From: JADJOM01 sp046327715
GTDB taxonomy: Bacteria > Gemmatimonadota > Gemmatimonadetes > Gemmatimonadales > GWC2-71-9
Length of the DNA stretch: 64,000 nt
Assembly (NCBI GenBank): GCA_046327715.1
Contig: JAXLXY010000003.1
Span: forward strand, 248,001-312,000
Reading direction: 5' to 3'
Every line of letters starts with the position of its first letter. Positions within the stretch are counted from its first letter, which is position 1. Position numbers and translations under genes: made by a program. Positions 23,989 to 31,603 of this stretch are shown in pieces. The notes under the pieces were generated by a model, which made no database searches, was not told where the DNA came from, and saw nothing but the letters and a program-made list of their open reading frames with translations.

Positions 23989-24027
23989 CAGACGGCGCCC
24001 CGGCCCTGAGGACCGGAGCGCCGTCTG
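23989..24027 (-). terminator. Hairpin between the tandem barrel genes
   Basis: CAGACGGCGC (23989-23998) pairs perfectly with GCGCCGTCTG (24018-24027), with an inner CCGG/CCGG pairing. It lies 22 nt past the stop of the upstream copy and 15 nt before the start of the downstream copy. No U-tract; it may terminate weakly or set the ratio of the two products. Confidence 0.5.
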
Positions 24028-24049
24028 GGGTGTGGCGGGGAACCGGTGG

Positions 24050-25021
24050 CTAGAAGCTGAACCGGATGCCCGCGCTCCCGAAGAGGCGGTTGGCGGTCGG
24101 GTCGATCCCCTGGAAGTCGGTCTTGTAGGTCTCGTCCTTGCCGAGCTGGTAGCCGAGCTCGGCGCCGATCTTGACCACCGGCATGTCGAGCGAGGCCGTC
24201 AGGAAGGCCAGGTTGCGGCTGTTCTCGAGGTCGTGGCGCACCGTGATGGGGCCGGCGAGCAGCTGGTCCTCGAAGGTGATCCGGGCCTCGCTGGTGTACT
24301 TGTCGTAGCCCACGCCGACCCCGACGTTGAGCAGCGCCAGGTGGTACCCGGCGACGGCGCGGAGGTTGGTCGCGTCGAGGTCCACGCTGTAGGCGTACTG
24401 GTCGCCGCCGGCCACGTCACCGTAGGTGATGCGCGGGATGCTCCGCTTCATGGCCGAGACGGTGACCGATGGGATGAACCCGCGGCCGCGGATCACGCCC
24501 ACCCGGGCCCCGTAGCCCAGGCCCAGCGCGACCTCGCCGATCTTGGTGGCGTCCTTGTCCACGGAGAGCCCGTCGATCTGGCTGGTGGGGAGCAGCGACG
24601 CCGAGCCGAGCAGGTCGATCGAGAGGAACCCGCTCGGGCCAAGCCCGCGGATAACGCCGACCGCCGCCTCGACCACCGGCGCCGGGGCAAAGAGCTTGTC
24701 GCTGCGGGGCACCGTGGTGCCGGTGCCATCGTAGTTGAGGTCGGGAGTCACGAGCTGGGTGGCGTTGCCGCGGGCGGTGATGGCGAAGTGCGGGAACCCG
24801 CCGAGGGTGCCCACGCTGCCGAGGACCGGATTGCCACCGCTCACCAGGATGCCCGCCACCGGGTGGAAGATCTCGGCGCCGTCGATGGCCGCGTTGCAGA
24901 TGTTGATGTTCTGCTGCGAGGCCGTGATGAGCGGCTGGTTGCACGCGGAGTACGGCGTCTGCGCCGTGAGGGACAGGGGCGCCGCGAGCGCGGCGGCGAG
25001 GAACATCACGGAACGACGCAT
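24050..25021 (-). CDS. Secreted beta-barrel-type protein, copy 1 of a tandem pair
   Basis: 323 residues. Signal peptide MRRSVMFLAAALAAPLSLTAQ, cysteines in YSACNQPL and NINICNAAIDG, the shared ILVSGGNPVLGSVG block, the block MKRSIPRITYGDVAGGDQ, and a strand-rich body ending SAGIRFSF, with the terminal aromatic expected of BAM-inserted barrels. GGAG sits about 9 nt before the ATG. It begins 23 nt after purM, but a promoter inside the purM end cannot be excluded. Paralogue of 22994-23974; I cannot name the function. Confidence 0.7.
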   Translation of the reverse strand: MRRSVMFLAAALAAPLSLTAQTPYSACNQPLITASQQNINICNAAIDGAEIFHPVAGILVSGGNPVLGSVGTLGGFPHFAITARGNATQLVTPDLNYDGTGTTVPRSDKLFAPAPVVEAAVGVIRGLGPSGFLSIDLLGSASLLPTSQIDGLSVDKDATKIGEVALGLGYGARVGVIRGRGFIPSVTVSAMKRSIPRITYGDVAGGDQYAYSVDLDATNLRAVAGYHLALLNVGVGVGYDKYTSEARITFEDQLLAGPITVRHDLENSRNLAFLTASLDMPVVKIGAELGYQLGKDETYKTDFQGIDPTANRLFGSAGIRFSF

Positions 25022-25044
25022 CGGCTACTCCGGAGAAAGGTGTG

Positions 25045-26070
25045 CTAGTCGCGGAATCGCACCCCCGTGGCGCCGCGGCGGATCTCGCCGAGCACCCAGG
25101 TGGGAACGCCCTGCGCCCGGGCGGCGGCCTGGGCGCCATCGACCCGGTCCTTCGGCAGGACGGCGATCAGGCCCACGCCGAGGTTGAAGACGTCGCGCAT
25201 CTCCTCGGTGCCGACCTTCCCCGCGTCCTGCAGCAGCCGGAACAACGGAGGCCAGGTCCAGCTCTTCGCCTCCACGACCGCCTCGCAGCCTTCAGGCAAG
25301 ACACGGACCAGATTCCCCGGGATGCCGCCCCCCGTGATATGTGCGATGCCATGCACCCCGGAAATGACCGGCATCACGGCCGGGGCATAGCTCTGGTGCA
25401 CGGCCAGCAGCGCGTCGGCCACGGACTGGCCCGTATCTCCAAGCCGGTCGGCGAGTTGCAGCTTCAGGACGTCGAAGACCACCCGGCGTGCCAGGGTATA
25501 CCCGTTGGTGTGCAGGCCGGTCGACTGGTAGGCAAGAAGCACGTCGCCGGGCTGGATGCGATCACCGTGCAGCGCCTCGTCCTCCTCGACCACCCCGATG
25601 ATCGTGCCGGCCAGGTCAAAGTTGCCGGGCTGGTAGAGTCCCGGCATGCTCGCGGTCTCCCCGCCGGCGAGGGCCATCTGGTGGGCACGGCAGCCCCGGG
25701 CCACCCCCTCCACGATCCCGGCGATCTGCTGCACCGTGAGCGCCGCCCCGGCCACGTAATCCATGAAGGCCAGGGGCCGGGCGCCGTGCACCAGGATGTC
25801 GTTGACGGAGTGGTTGACCAGGTCCTCGCCCACCGTATCGAAACGGCCCGCCTGCAGCGCCACGAGCACCTTGGTGCCGACCCCGTCGGTGCTCATGACG
25901 AGGACCGGCGTCCGCATGCCGCCCGGCACCCGCACCATCCCGCCGAAGGCCCCGACGTGGCCCACCGAGTGCACGGTGCGGGTCCCGGCTACCAGCTGCC
26001 CGATCCGTTCCTTGGCCGCCTCCGCGCTCTGCAGGTCGACCCCGGCCTGCGCATACTGCCGCTCCGTCAT
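25045..26070 (-). CDS. purM: Phosphoribosylformylglycinamidine cyclo-ligase (AIR synthetase)
   Basis: 341 residues, normal. Catalyses the fifth step of purine synthesis, closing the imidazole ring. Signatures: YAQAGVDLQSAEAAKERI, VMSTDGVGTKVLVAL, DLVNHSVNDILVHGARPLAFMDYVA, LAGGETASMPGLY and AHITGGGIPGNLVRVLP. GGAGG sits just before the ATG, which overlaps the pfkB stop by 4 bp. Other purine genes are not nearby. Confidence 0.96.
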   Translation of the reverse strand: MTERQYAQAGVDLQSAEAAKERIGQLVAGTRTVHSVGHVGAFGGMVRVPGGMRTPVLVMSTDGVGTKVLVALQAGRFDTVGEDLVNHSVNDILVHGARPLAFMDYVAGAALTVQQIAGIVEGVARGCRAHQMALAGGETASMPGLYQPGNFDLAGTIIGVVEEDEALHGDRIQPGDVLLAYQSTGLHTNGYTLARRVVFDVLKLQLADRLGDTGQSVADALLAVHQSYAPAVMPVISGVHGIAHITGGGIPGNLVRVLPEGCEAVVEAKSWTWPPLFRLLQDAGKVGTEEMRDVFNLGVGLIAVLPKDRVDGAQAAARAQGVPTWVLGEIRRGATGVRFRD

Positions 26071-26987
26071 GCCACCGCCTCCGCGATCTCGAAATGCGTC
26101 AGGTCCTTGAAGCTGCTCACCCGCTGGTGCAGGCTGGCGGGGGTCACCCCGTCGAACCCGCCGATCCCGAAGCTTGCGACGGCGAACGACCCCATCGCGG
26201 CGCCGAACACCATGGCCCGGCGGAGTCCCTCACTCGAGGTGTCGCCGGTGCGGGCGATGTATCCGAGAAAGCCGCCCGCGAACGAATCCCCCGCCCCGGT
26301 CGGGTCGAACACCTCCTCGAGGGGATACGCCGGGCAGAAGAAGCTGCGCCCGGTCTCCACCAGCAGGGCCCCGTGCTCGCCCCGCTTCACCACCACCCGG
26401 CGCGGGCCCTGCCCCAGCACCCAGCGGGCGGCGCGATGGACGTTCCAGTCGCCCGAGAGCTGGCGGATCTCCTCGTCGTTGATGATCAGGAGGTCCACCC
26501 GCTTGAGCACCTCCATCAGGCGGTCCCGGGCGCTGTCGATCCAGAAGTTCATGGTGTCGCAGGCGACCAGGCGGGGCTCCTGCATCTGGTCCAGGACGGC
26601 CAGCTGCAACTCGGGGTGAATGTTGCCCAGGAACACGTAGGGCGTGTCGCGGAACCCCGCGGGGATCCGGGGCCGGAAATCGGCAAAGACGCCGAGCCGG
26701 GTCTCCAGGGTCTCGCGGCTGGCGAGGTCGAAGCTGTACTTGCCCTTCCACCGGAAGCTCTCGCCCCGGGCCTGCTCCACACCCGAGATGTCGACGCCCC
26801 GCGCGCCGACGGCCTTGAGGTCGGCCATGGGATAGTCATCCCCGACCACGCCGACCATGCGCACCCCGGTGAGCACCGAGGCCGCGACGCTGAAGTACAC
26901 GGCGCTGCCCCCGAGGGCATCGTGCACCTCGCCGAAGGGCGTGATGATGGAGTCGAGGGCGACGCTGCCCACCACGAGGAGTTTCAT
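26067..26987 (-). CDS. PfkB-family carbohydrate/nucleoside kinase
   Basis: 306 residues, ribokinase-like fold. N-terminal LVVGSVALDSI and GGSAVYFSVAASVLTGVRMVGVVGDD; C-terminal PTGAGDSFAGGFLGYIA with the anion-hole and catalytic aspartate (GAGD). The substrate (sugar or nucleoside) is not determined by the sequence; proteins this close to GGSAVYFSVAAS are often annotated as sugar kinases. Located between argS (4-nt gap) and purM (4-bp overlap). Adjacent purM would be consistent with a nucleoside role, but that is weak evidence. Confidence 0.88.
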   Translation of the reverse strand: MKLLVVGSVALDSIITPFGEVHDALGGSAVYFSVAASVLTGVRMVGVVGDDYPMADLKAVGARGVDISGVEQARGESFRWKGKYSFDLASRETLETRLGVFADFRPRIPAGFRDTPYVFLGNIHPELQLAVLDQMQEPRLVACDTMNFWIDSARDRLMEVLKRVDLLIINDEEIRQLSGDWNVHRAARWVLGQGPRRVVVKRGEHGALLVETGRSFFCPAYPLEEVFDPTGAGDSFAGGFLGYIARTGDTSSEGLRRAMVFGAAMGSFAVASFGIGGFDGVTPASLHQRVSSFKDLTHFEIAEAVA

Positions 26988-26991
26988 CGGG

Positions 26992-28626
26992 TCACATCCG
27001 GTCAGGGGCGGAAAGGCCGAGCAGCGCGAGGCCGTTGGCCAGGACGATCCGGGCGGCCCGCGCCAGCGCGAGGCGGGCGGCCTCGGTGGCGGGCGGCTCG
27101 CCCAGCACGCGGCACTTGTGGTACCAGCCGTGGGCCAGCCGGGCCAGGTCCTCGAGGTAGTCGGTGACCCGGTGCGGCTCGCGCGCGCGCGCCGCCCGCG
27201 CCACCACCTCGGGAAACACCGCGAGCTTCTTGAGCAGCTCCAGGTCCTCGGCCGCGGGCAGCGCGTCGAAGGCCACCTCGCCGCTGGCCGATTCCGGCGC
27301 CCGCCCGGCCACGCGGAAGATGCCGCTCATCCGCGCGTGGGCCATCTGCACGTAGAAGATCGGGTTCTCGTCGGTCTGCTTGCGGGCCAGGTCCACGTCG
27401 AAGGTGAACGGCGACTGGCCCGGCCGCATCAGGAAGAAGTAGCGGGTGGCATCCACGCCGACCCAGTCCATGAGGTCGCGCAGGGTCACGAACTCCCCCG
27501 AGCGCTTGGACATCCGCACCTCTTCCCCGGCCTTCATGACCTTCACCAGCTGCACCAGGGCCACCTCGAAGAAGTCCTCGCCGTAGCCCAGCGCGCGCAG
27601 CACCGCCCGCATCCGCGGGATGTACCCGTGGTGGTCGGCGCCCCAGACATCGATGACCCGCTCGAAGCCCCGGTCGTGCTTGTCGATGTGGTAGGCGATG
27701 TCGGGCACGAAGTAGGTGAGGCTGCCGTCGCTCTTGCGGAGCACCCGGTCCTTGTCGTCCCCGAAGCTGCTGGTGCGCAGGAACAGCGCCCCGTCCTCCT
27801 CGAAGGTCAGCCCCCGGTCGGCCAGCAGGCGCAGCGCGGACTCGACCCGCCCCTGGTCCCGTACCGCCTGCTCGCTGCTCCAAACATCGAAGACCACGTG
27901 CAGGTCGCGCAGCAGGTCTTCCTGCTCCTGGCGGATCCGGAGCGGCGCCACCCGGCAGGCCGCGACCCCCTCGTGCGGGGTGGCCCGGGCCAGGTCCGGC
28001 TGCTCGCGGAGCAGCTGCGCCGCCAGCTCCACCAGGTAGGCGCCGTGATAGCCCCCCTCGGGGATCTCCGCCGGCCGCCCGAGCTGCTGCTCCACCCGGG
28101 CCCACAGGCTCTGCACCACGCGCTCGATCTGGACCCCGGCGTCGTTGATGTAGAATTCGCGGGTGACATCGTGCCCGGTCCACTCGAGCAGCGCCGCGAT
28201 CGCGTCGCCCAGGGCGGCGCCGCGACCGTGCCCCACGTGCAGCGGCCCGGTCGGGTTGGCCGACACGAACTCGACGTTGACCCGCTGCCCCGCCCCGAAG
28301 TCCTGCCGGCCGTAGCTCGCGCCCGCGCCGATGATGGCCTGAAGCAGGGTGGCGAGCGCATCCTGGGCCAGCCAGAAGTTGATGAAGCCGGGACCGGCGA
28401 TCTCGGTCCGGGCCACCACCGAGGCGGGAATGCGCAGTTCGCTGATCACCCGCTCCGCCAGCGCACGCGGGTTGGCCTTGAGGGACTTGGCGAGCAGCAT
28501 GGCGAGGTTGGTGCTGAGGTCGCCATGCCCGGTGTCCCGGGGGCGTTCCAGCACGAAGGCCGCCTCGGGTGCGCCCAGGGCGGCCGCCACGCGCGCCAGC
28601 TCGGCGCGGATCTGCGATTCACTCAC
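26992..28626 (-). CDS. argS: Arginyl-tRNA synthetase
   Basis: 544 residues. Class I synthetase with the HIGH motif as HVGHGRGAALGDAIA, preceded by NVEFVSANPTGPL, and a KMSKR-like MSKRSGEFVTLRDL; ArgRS-type N-terminal domain (about 1-100) and a C-terminal anticodon-binding helix bundle ending LALLGLSAPDRM. I start it at GTG 28626, overlapping the fmdB stop by 4 bp (GTGA), because that yields the expected MSESQIRAELARV domain. The open frame upstream belongs to fmdB sequence in another frame. Confidence 0.94.
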   Translation of the reverse strand: MSESQIRAELARVAAALGAPEAAFVLERPRDTGHGDLSTNLAMLLAKSLKANPRALAERVISELRIPASVVARTEIAGPGFINFWLAQDALATLLQAIIGAGASYGRQDFGAGQRVNVEFVSANPTGPLHVGHGRGAALGDAIAALLEWTGHDVTREFYINDAGVQIERVVQSLWARVEQQLGRPAEIPEGGYHGAYLVELAAQLLREQPDLARATPHEGVAACRVAPLRIRQEQEDLLRDLHVVFDVWSSEQAVRDQGRVESALRLLADRGLTFEEDGALFLRTSSFGDDKDRVLRKSDGSLTYFVPDIAYHIDKHDRGFERVIDVWGADHHGYIPRMRAVLRALGYGEDFFEVALVQLVKVMKAGEEVRMSKRSGEFVTLRDLMDWVGVDATRYFFLMRPGQSPFTFDVDLARKQTDENPIFYVQMAHARMSGIFRVAGRAPESASGEVAFDALPAAEDLELLKKLAVFPEVVARAARAREPHRVTDYLEDLARLAHGWYHKCRVLGEPPATEAARLALARAARIVLANGLALLGLSAPDRM

Positions 28627-28949
28627 TCGGACGCCTTCTTGCCGGCCGCCGGCTTGGGGGGCGCCGGCTTGTCCACCTTGGGAGAGGCACTCTCGGACTT
28701 CGGGGCGCTGCTCGCACTGCCTTCCGGCTTGGCCGCCGGCTTGTCCGCGTCCTTCCGCGGACCCTTGCCGTCCTTGCCGTAGTCGGTGATGTAAAAACCG
28801 GAGCCCTTGAAGACGAGGCCTGCGCCGCCGGAGATCTTCCGGGTTGCGGCCTTGCCGCACGCCGGGCACTTGGCGCGCGGCTTGTCGGACATCTTCTGGA
28901 ACAGTTCGAAGTCGTGCCCCTCGGGGCACTGGTATTCGTAGGTCGGCAT
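28623..28949 (-). CDS. FmdB-family zinc-ribbon regulatory protein
   Basis: 108 residues. The first 45 residues are the FmdB zinc ribbon: MPTYEYQCPEGHDFELFQ, then KCPACGKAATRKISGG. The usual first CxxC knuckle is reduced to a single cysteine followed by GH, while the second CxxC is intact, so zinc may be held differently. FLFKGxGFYxTD-like VFKGSGFYITDYG is typical. The C-terminal half is a lysine/proline/alanine-rich disordered tail. First gene after a sigma70-like promoter, leading into argS. Confidence 0.85.
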   Translation of the reverse strand: MPTYEYQCPEGHDFELFQKMSDKPRAKCPACGKAATRKISGGAGLVFKGSGFYITDYGKDGKGPRKDADKPAAKPEGSASSAPKSESASPKVDKPAPPKPAAGKKASE

Positions 28950-28982
28950 CGGCGACTGCGTCCTAAGAGAAACGGGCGCAAT

Positions 28983-29011
28983 ATTTTAGCCGCTCCGACC
29001 CGGCGATTCAA
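28983..29011 (-). promoter_or_regulatory. Sigma70-type promoter for fmdB-argS-pfkB-purM
   Basis: On the minus strand TTGAAT (29011-29006), 17-nt spacer, TAAAAT (28988-28983). Both hexamers are near consensus and the spacing is optimal. Predicted start near 28976, leader about 27 nt before the fmdB ATG. It stands out in a GC-rich background as one of few AT-rich spots. Confidence 0.7.
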
Positions 29012-29036
29012 GCGCCGTCGTCCATCTCGAGACCTG

Positions 29037-30194
29037 CTACCCCCCGAGCCGGGCCTTCCGGAGCGCCCGGTCGAGCGCCGCCACGACGTCCGGGGTCACG
29101 CTCCGGCGACGCTGGCGCTCCAGCACGCCGAGGGCCGGCCGGGCCGACTTGCCCATGGCGCCGAGGGCGTCTGCCACCGCGATGACCAGGTCGTGCCCGC
29201 CCTCGAGTTCATCGGTGCCCTCGAGCACCTTGACCAGGTCGGGCACCGCCTTCCGGCCGTCCGGCCCCATCAAGCGGAGCGCCACGGCGGCATCCAGCCG
29301 GACCGCCATCGGCCCACTCCGCGCCGCCTTGCCCAGCGGCTCGGCGGCACGGCTGCCCACGGCCGCGAGCGCCGCCAGCGCCACCGTGCGAAGGGAATCG
29401 CCGCCGTCGAAGAACACGGACAGCAGCGCCGGCACCGCGTCGCCGGCGTCCTTCCCGATGCGGCCGAGGGCGTAACAGAGGTTCTCCACCCGGACGCGCT
29501 GCCCCGCCCCCGCCAGCGTGGGATCCTGCCGGAGTTCCTCCTGCAACAGGGTGAGCAGTGGGCGGGTGGCCGGCTTCGCGGCCCGACCGAGATGCCCGAG
29601 CGCCCAGGCCGCCGAGGCGCGCACCCAGAGCGAATCGTCGGCCAGGAGGAGGGACAGCTGGCGCACCGTCTTCCCGGGGGCCGCTCCGATCACGCCGATC
29701 GCCTCGGCGGCGTTGGCCCGCACCCAGGCATCGCGAGAGGCGAGCGAGGGAAGGAGCAAGGGAGTGGCGGGAGGGCCGAGCGCCTCGAGCGCCCGTCGGG
29801 CCACCTGCTGCACCGGCCGCACGTCGTCGGAGAGGACCGAGAGGAGCACCGGCGCGGCCTCGCGCGCATCTGGGCCGACGCGACGGATGGCCTCGACGGC
29901 CCAGAACCGTACCTCCTGGTTCTCGTCGCGCGCCGCGCGCAGCAGCGTGGGAAGGGCGGTCCGGGCCCCGGGGCCAAGGGTGGCGATGGCCTTGACTGCC
30001 TCGCGGCGGAGCTCGGGGATGTAGTGGTCGGCCTGGGCCACCCACTCGCCGAGCGGCTTGCCGCGCGCAAAGGCGGCCTCGGAGGCACGGGCCCCCTGGG
30101 CGGCAACTGGCCCAACCAGGGCCAGGCAGAGGATCACGGTGACACCGGCGGCGCGAACGGCCGCGGTGTGGATGGGATCGCCATCGGCCCGCAT
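29037..30194 (-). CDS. Secreted HEAT-repeat protein
   Basis: 385 residues from ATG 30194 (GGAG upstream, signal peptide VILCLALVGPVAAQ). The body is HEAT/PBS-lyase-type repeats of about 30-37 residues, e.g. REAVKAIATLGPGARTALPTLL, RFWAVEAIRRVGPDAREAAPVLLSVL, ALEALGPPATPLLLP, RANAAEAIGVIGAAPGKTV, RASAAWALGHLGRAAKPATRPLL; roughly nine or ten copies. HEAT solenoids bind partner proteins; this one is predicted periplasmic or secreted. In-frame starts further upstream would not give a signal peptide. It runs divergent from the barrel gene at 30352. Partner unknown. Confidence 0.8.
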   Translation of the reverse strand: MRADGDPIHTAAVRAAGVTVILCLALVGPVAAQGARASEAAFARGKPLGEWVAQADHYIPELRREAVKAIATLGPGARTALPTLLRAARDENQEVRFWAVEAIRRVGPDAREAAPVLLSVLSDDVRPVQQVARRALEALGPPATPLLLPSLASRDAWVRANAAEAIGVIGAAPGKTVRQLSLLLADDSLWVRASAAWALGHLGRAAKPATRPLLTLLQEELRQDPTLAGAGQRVRVENLCYALGRIGKDAGDAVPALLSVFFDGGDSLRTVALAALAAVGSRAAEPLGKAARSGPMAVRLDAAVALRLMGPDGRKAVPDLVKVLEGTDELEGGHDLVIAVADALGAMGKSARPALGVLERQRRRSVTPDVVAALDRALRKARLGG

Positions 30195-30291
30195 GGCGAG
30201 GTTCTCCGGCTGGGGTCCCGTCCCATCCATGGGGCGAGTGGCACTGACCGGAGCCAATGTACCCCGGCCTCCCGGGCGGGACCAGAGGCGC

Positions 30292-30321
30292 TTGACCGGA
30301 CCCTGCGGGGCTGGCTTACCT
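30292..30321 (+). promoter_or_regulatory. Candidate promoter for the 30352 barrel gene
   Basis: TTGACC (30292-30297), 18-nt spacer, TTACCT (30316-30321). The -35 is good, the -10 fair; the start would fall about 25 nt before the GTG. In the 157-bp gap shared with the divergent HEAT-repeat gene, for which no equally good promoter is seen. Confidence 0.4.
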
Positions 30322-30351
30322 TCCGCCATTCCCCACCACCCGGAGCGTTAC

Positions 30352-31065
30352 GTGTACCCCTCGGCTCGCTTCGTCGCCGTGGCGCTGGCCCTGATCGCCG
30401 CACCGGCCGCGGCTCAGAACTACCGTGAGGTCCCGGCCCAGGGCTCCCCGCGGAGCTACTTCGGCATCAACCTCCAGCTCGGCTTTCCGCAGGGCGAGTT
30501 CAAGGAGTTCGTCGGCACCGGCTACGGGGTCGGGGGCAACTTCACCTTCTTCCTCGACCAGAAGAACGTGGCGGGCCTGCGGCTGTTCGGCTCCTGGATC
30601 CAGTACGGCCGCACCACCGAGCGGCTGCCGCTGAGCCCCACCCTGCCCGGCCTGTATGTGGACCTCACGACGGCCAACGACATCTACACCTTCGGGATCG
30701 GGCCCGAGTTCCGGCTGGGCAGCGGGCAGGTCCGCGGCGTGCTGCACGGCGGCATCGGCGCCTCCAACTTCGCCACCTCCACCAGCGCGGAAGGCACGGA
30801 CAACGTCACGCCCTTTGCCACCAGCACCAACTTCAACGACTGGACCTTTGCCTGGTATGGTGGGGCCAGTGCGCTGATCCAGGTCTCCGGCGGGCGCAAG
30901 CCGGTGTTCATCGACGGCGGGCTGCGGTACCAGAGCCACGGCAAGACCCGCTACCTCCGGGAGGGGAGCATCGAGCCCCAGCCCGGCGGCGGGGTGTCCT
31001 TCACCCCCATCGAGAGCAAGACGGACCTGATGCTGGTGCACCTGGGGGTGCAGATCGGGTTCTAG
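30352..31065 (+). CDS. Small outer-membrane beta-barrel protein
   Basis: 237 residues from GTG 30352, with CGGAG 7 nt upstream. Signal peptide MYPSARFVAVALALIAAPAAAQ, then a mature barrel opening NYREVPAQGSPRSYFGINLQLGFPQGEF and ending VHLGVQIGF, with the terminal aromatic for outer-membrane insertion. The pattern fits an eight-stranded OmpW/OmpA-like porin. It is one of very few plus-strand genes in this half and ends at a bidirectional terminator. Confidence 0.75.
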   Translation: MYPSARFVAVALALIAAPAAAQNYREVPAQGSPRSYFGINLQLGFPQGEFKEFVGTGYGVGGNFTFFLDQKNVAGLRLFGSWIQYGRTTERLPLSPTLPGLYVDLTTANDIYTFGIGPEFRLGSGQVRGVLHGGIGASNFATSTSAEGTDNVTPFATSTNFNDWTFAWYGGASALIQVSGGRKPVFIDGGLRYQSHGKTRYLREGSIEPQPGGGVSFTPIESKTDLMLVHLGVQIGF

Positions 31066-31088
31066 CCTCGCACCTCCCGATCGACACG

Positions 31089-31120
31089 ACGGCCCCCGGG
31101 GGCAGTGCCCCGGGGGCCGT
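31089..31120. terminator. Bidirectional terminator-like hairpin
   Basis: Perfect 13-bp stem ACGGCCCCCGGGG / CCCCGGGGGCCGT with a 6-nt loop, centred between the converging stops at 31065 (+) and 31141 (-). No U-tract, but the stem is long and stable. Confidence 0.75.
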
Positions 31121-31140
31121 GGCGTTCCGGCGGGCTGGCC

Positions 31141-31557
31141 CTACAGGAACTTCTTGAGCATCCCCATGGCGTCGCCGAGGAGATCGCCGGTGGGCAGCTT
31201 GCCCTCCGGGGTCAGCTTGTCCACGACCTGTGGCAGCAGCTGGGACAGCTGCTGGGTCAGGGCGTCGGGTGCCATGCCGGTCTTGGCGGCGAGGCCCTGC
31301 AGCGGCCCCTGACCGAGCACCTGCTGCAGCTGTGCCGGGGAGATCGGGAGGTTCTGGCCGGTGCTGATCCAGGACTGGATGATGTGTCCGAGCCCCGCCT
31401 GGTTGAACAGCTGCATCAGGCCGGCCAGGCCCCCGACGCCACCCTGGCCGCCGAGCAGGTGTGTCAGGCCCGCGAGGAGATCCGCGGGGTTGCCCCCGGC
31501 CGCCTGCTTGCCGAGGTGCTGCTGCGCCTGTCCCATCACATCATCAAGAAGGCCCAC
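31141..31557 (-). CDS. YidB/DUF937-type protein
   Basis: 138 residues from GTG. Glycine/leucine/glutamine-rich helical protein: MGLLDDVMGQAQQHL, GLTHLLGGQGGVGGLAGLMQLFNQAGLGHIIQSWISTGQNLPISPAQLQQVLG, then LPQVVDKLTPEGKLP. The SWISTGxNxPISPxQLxxVLG segment is the DUF937/YidB signature. Biological role unsettled. Follows the mutase gene at a 46-bp gap. Confidence 0.8.
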   Translation of the reverse strand: MGLLDDVMGQAQQHLGKQAAGGNPADLLAGLTHLLGGQGGVGGLAGLMQLFNQAGLGHIIQSWISTGQNLPISPAQLQQVLGQGPLQGLAAKTGMAPDALTQQLSQLLPQVVDKLTPEGKLPTGDLLGDAMGMLKKFL

Positions 31558-31603
31558 ATACGCTCCAGGTCGGGGGGAACCGGCAAGATAACCGGACGGT
31601 CCG

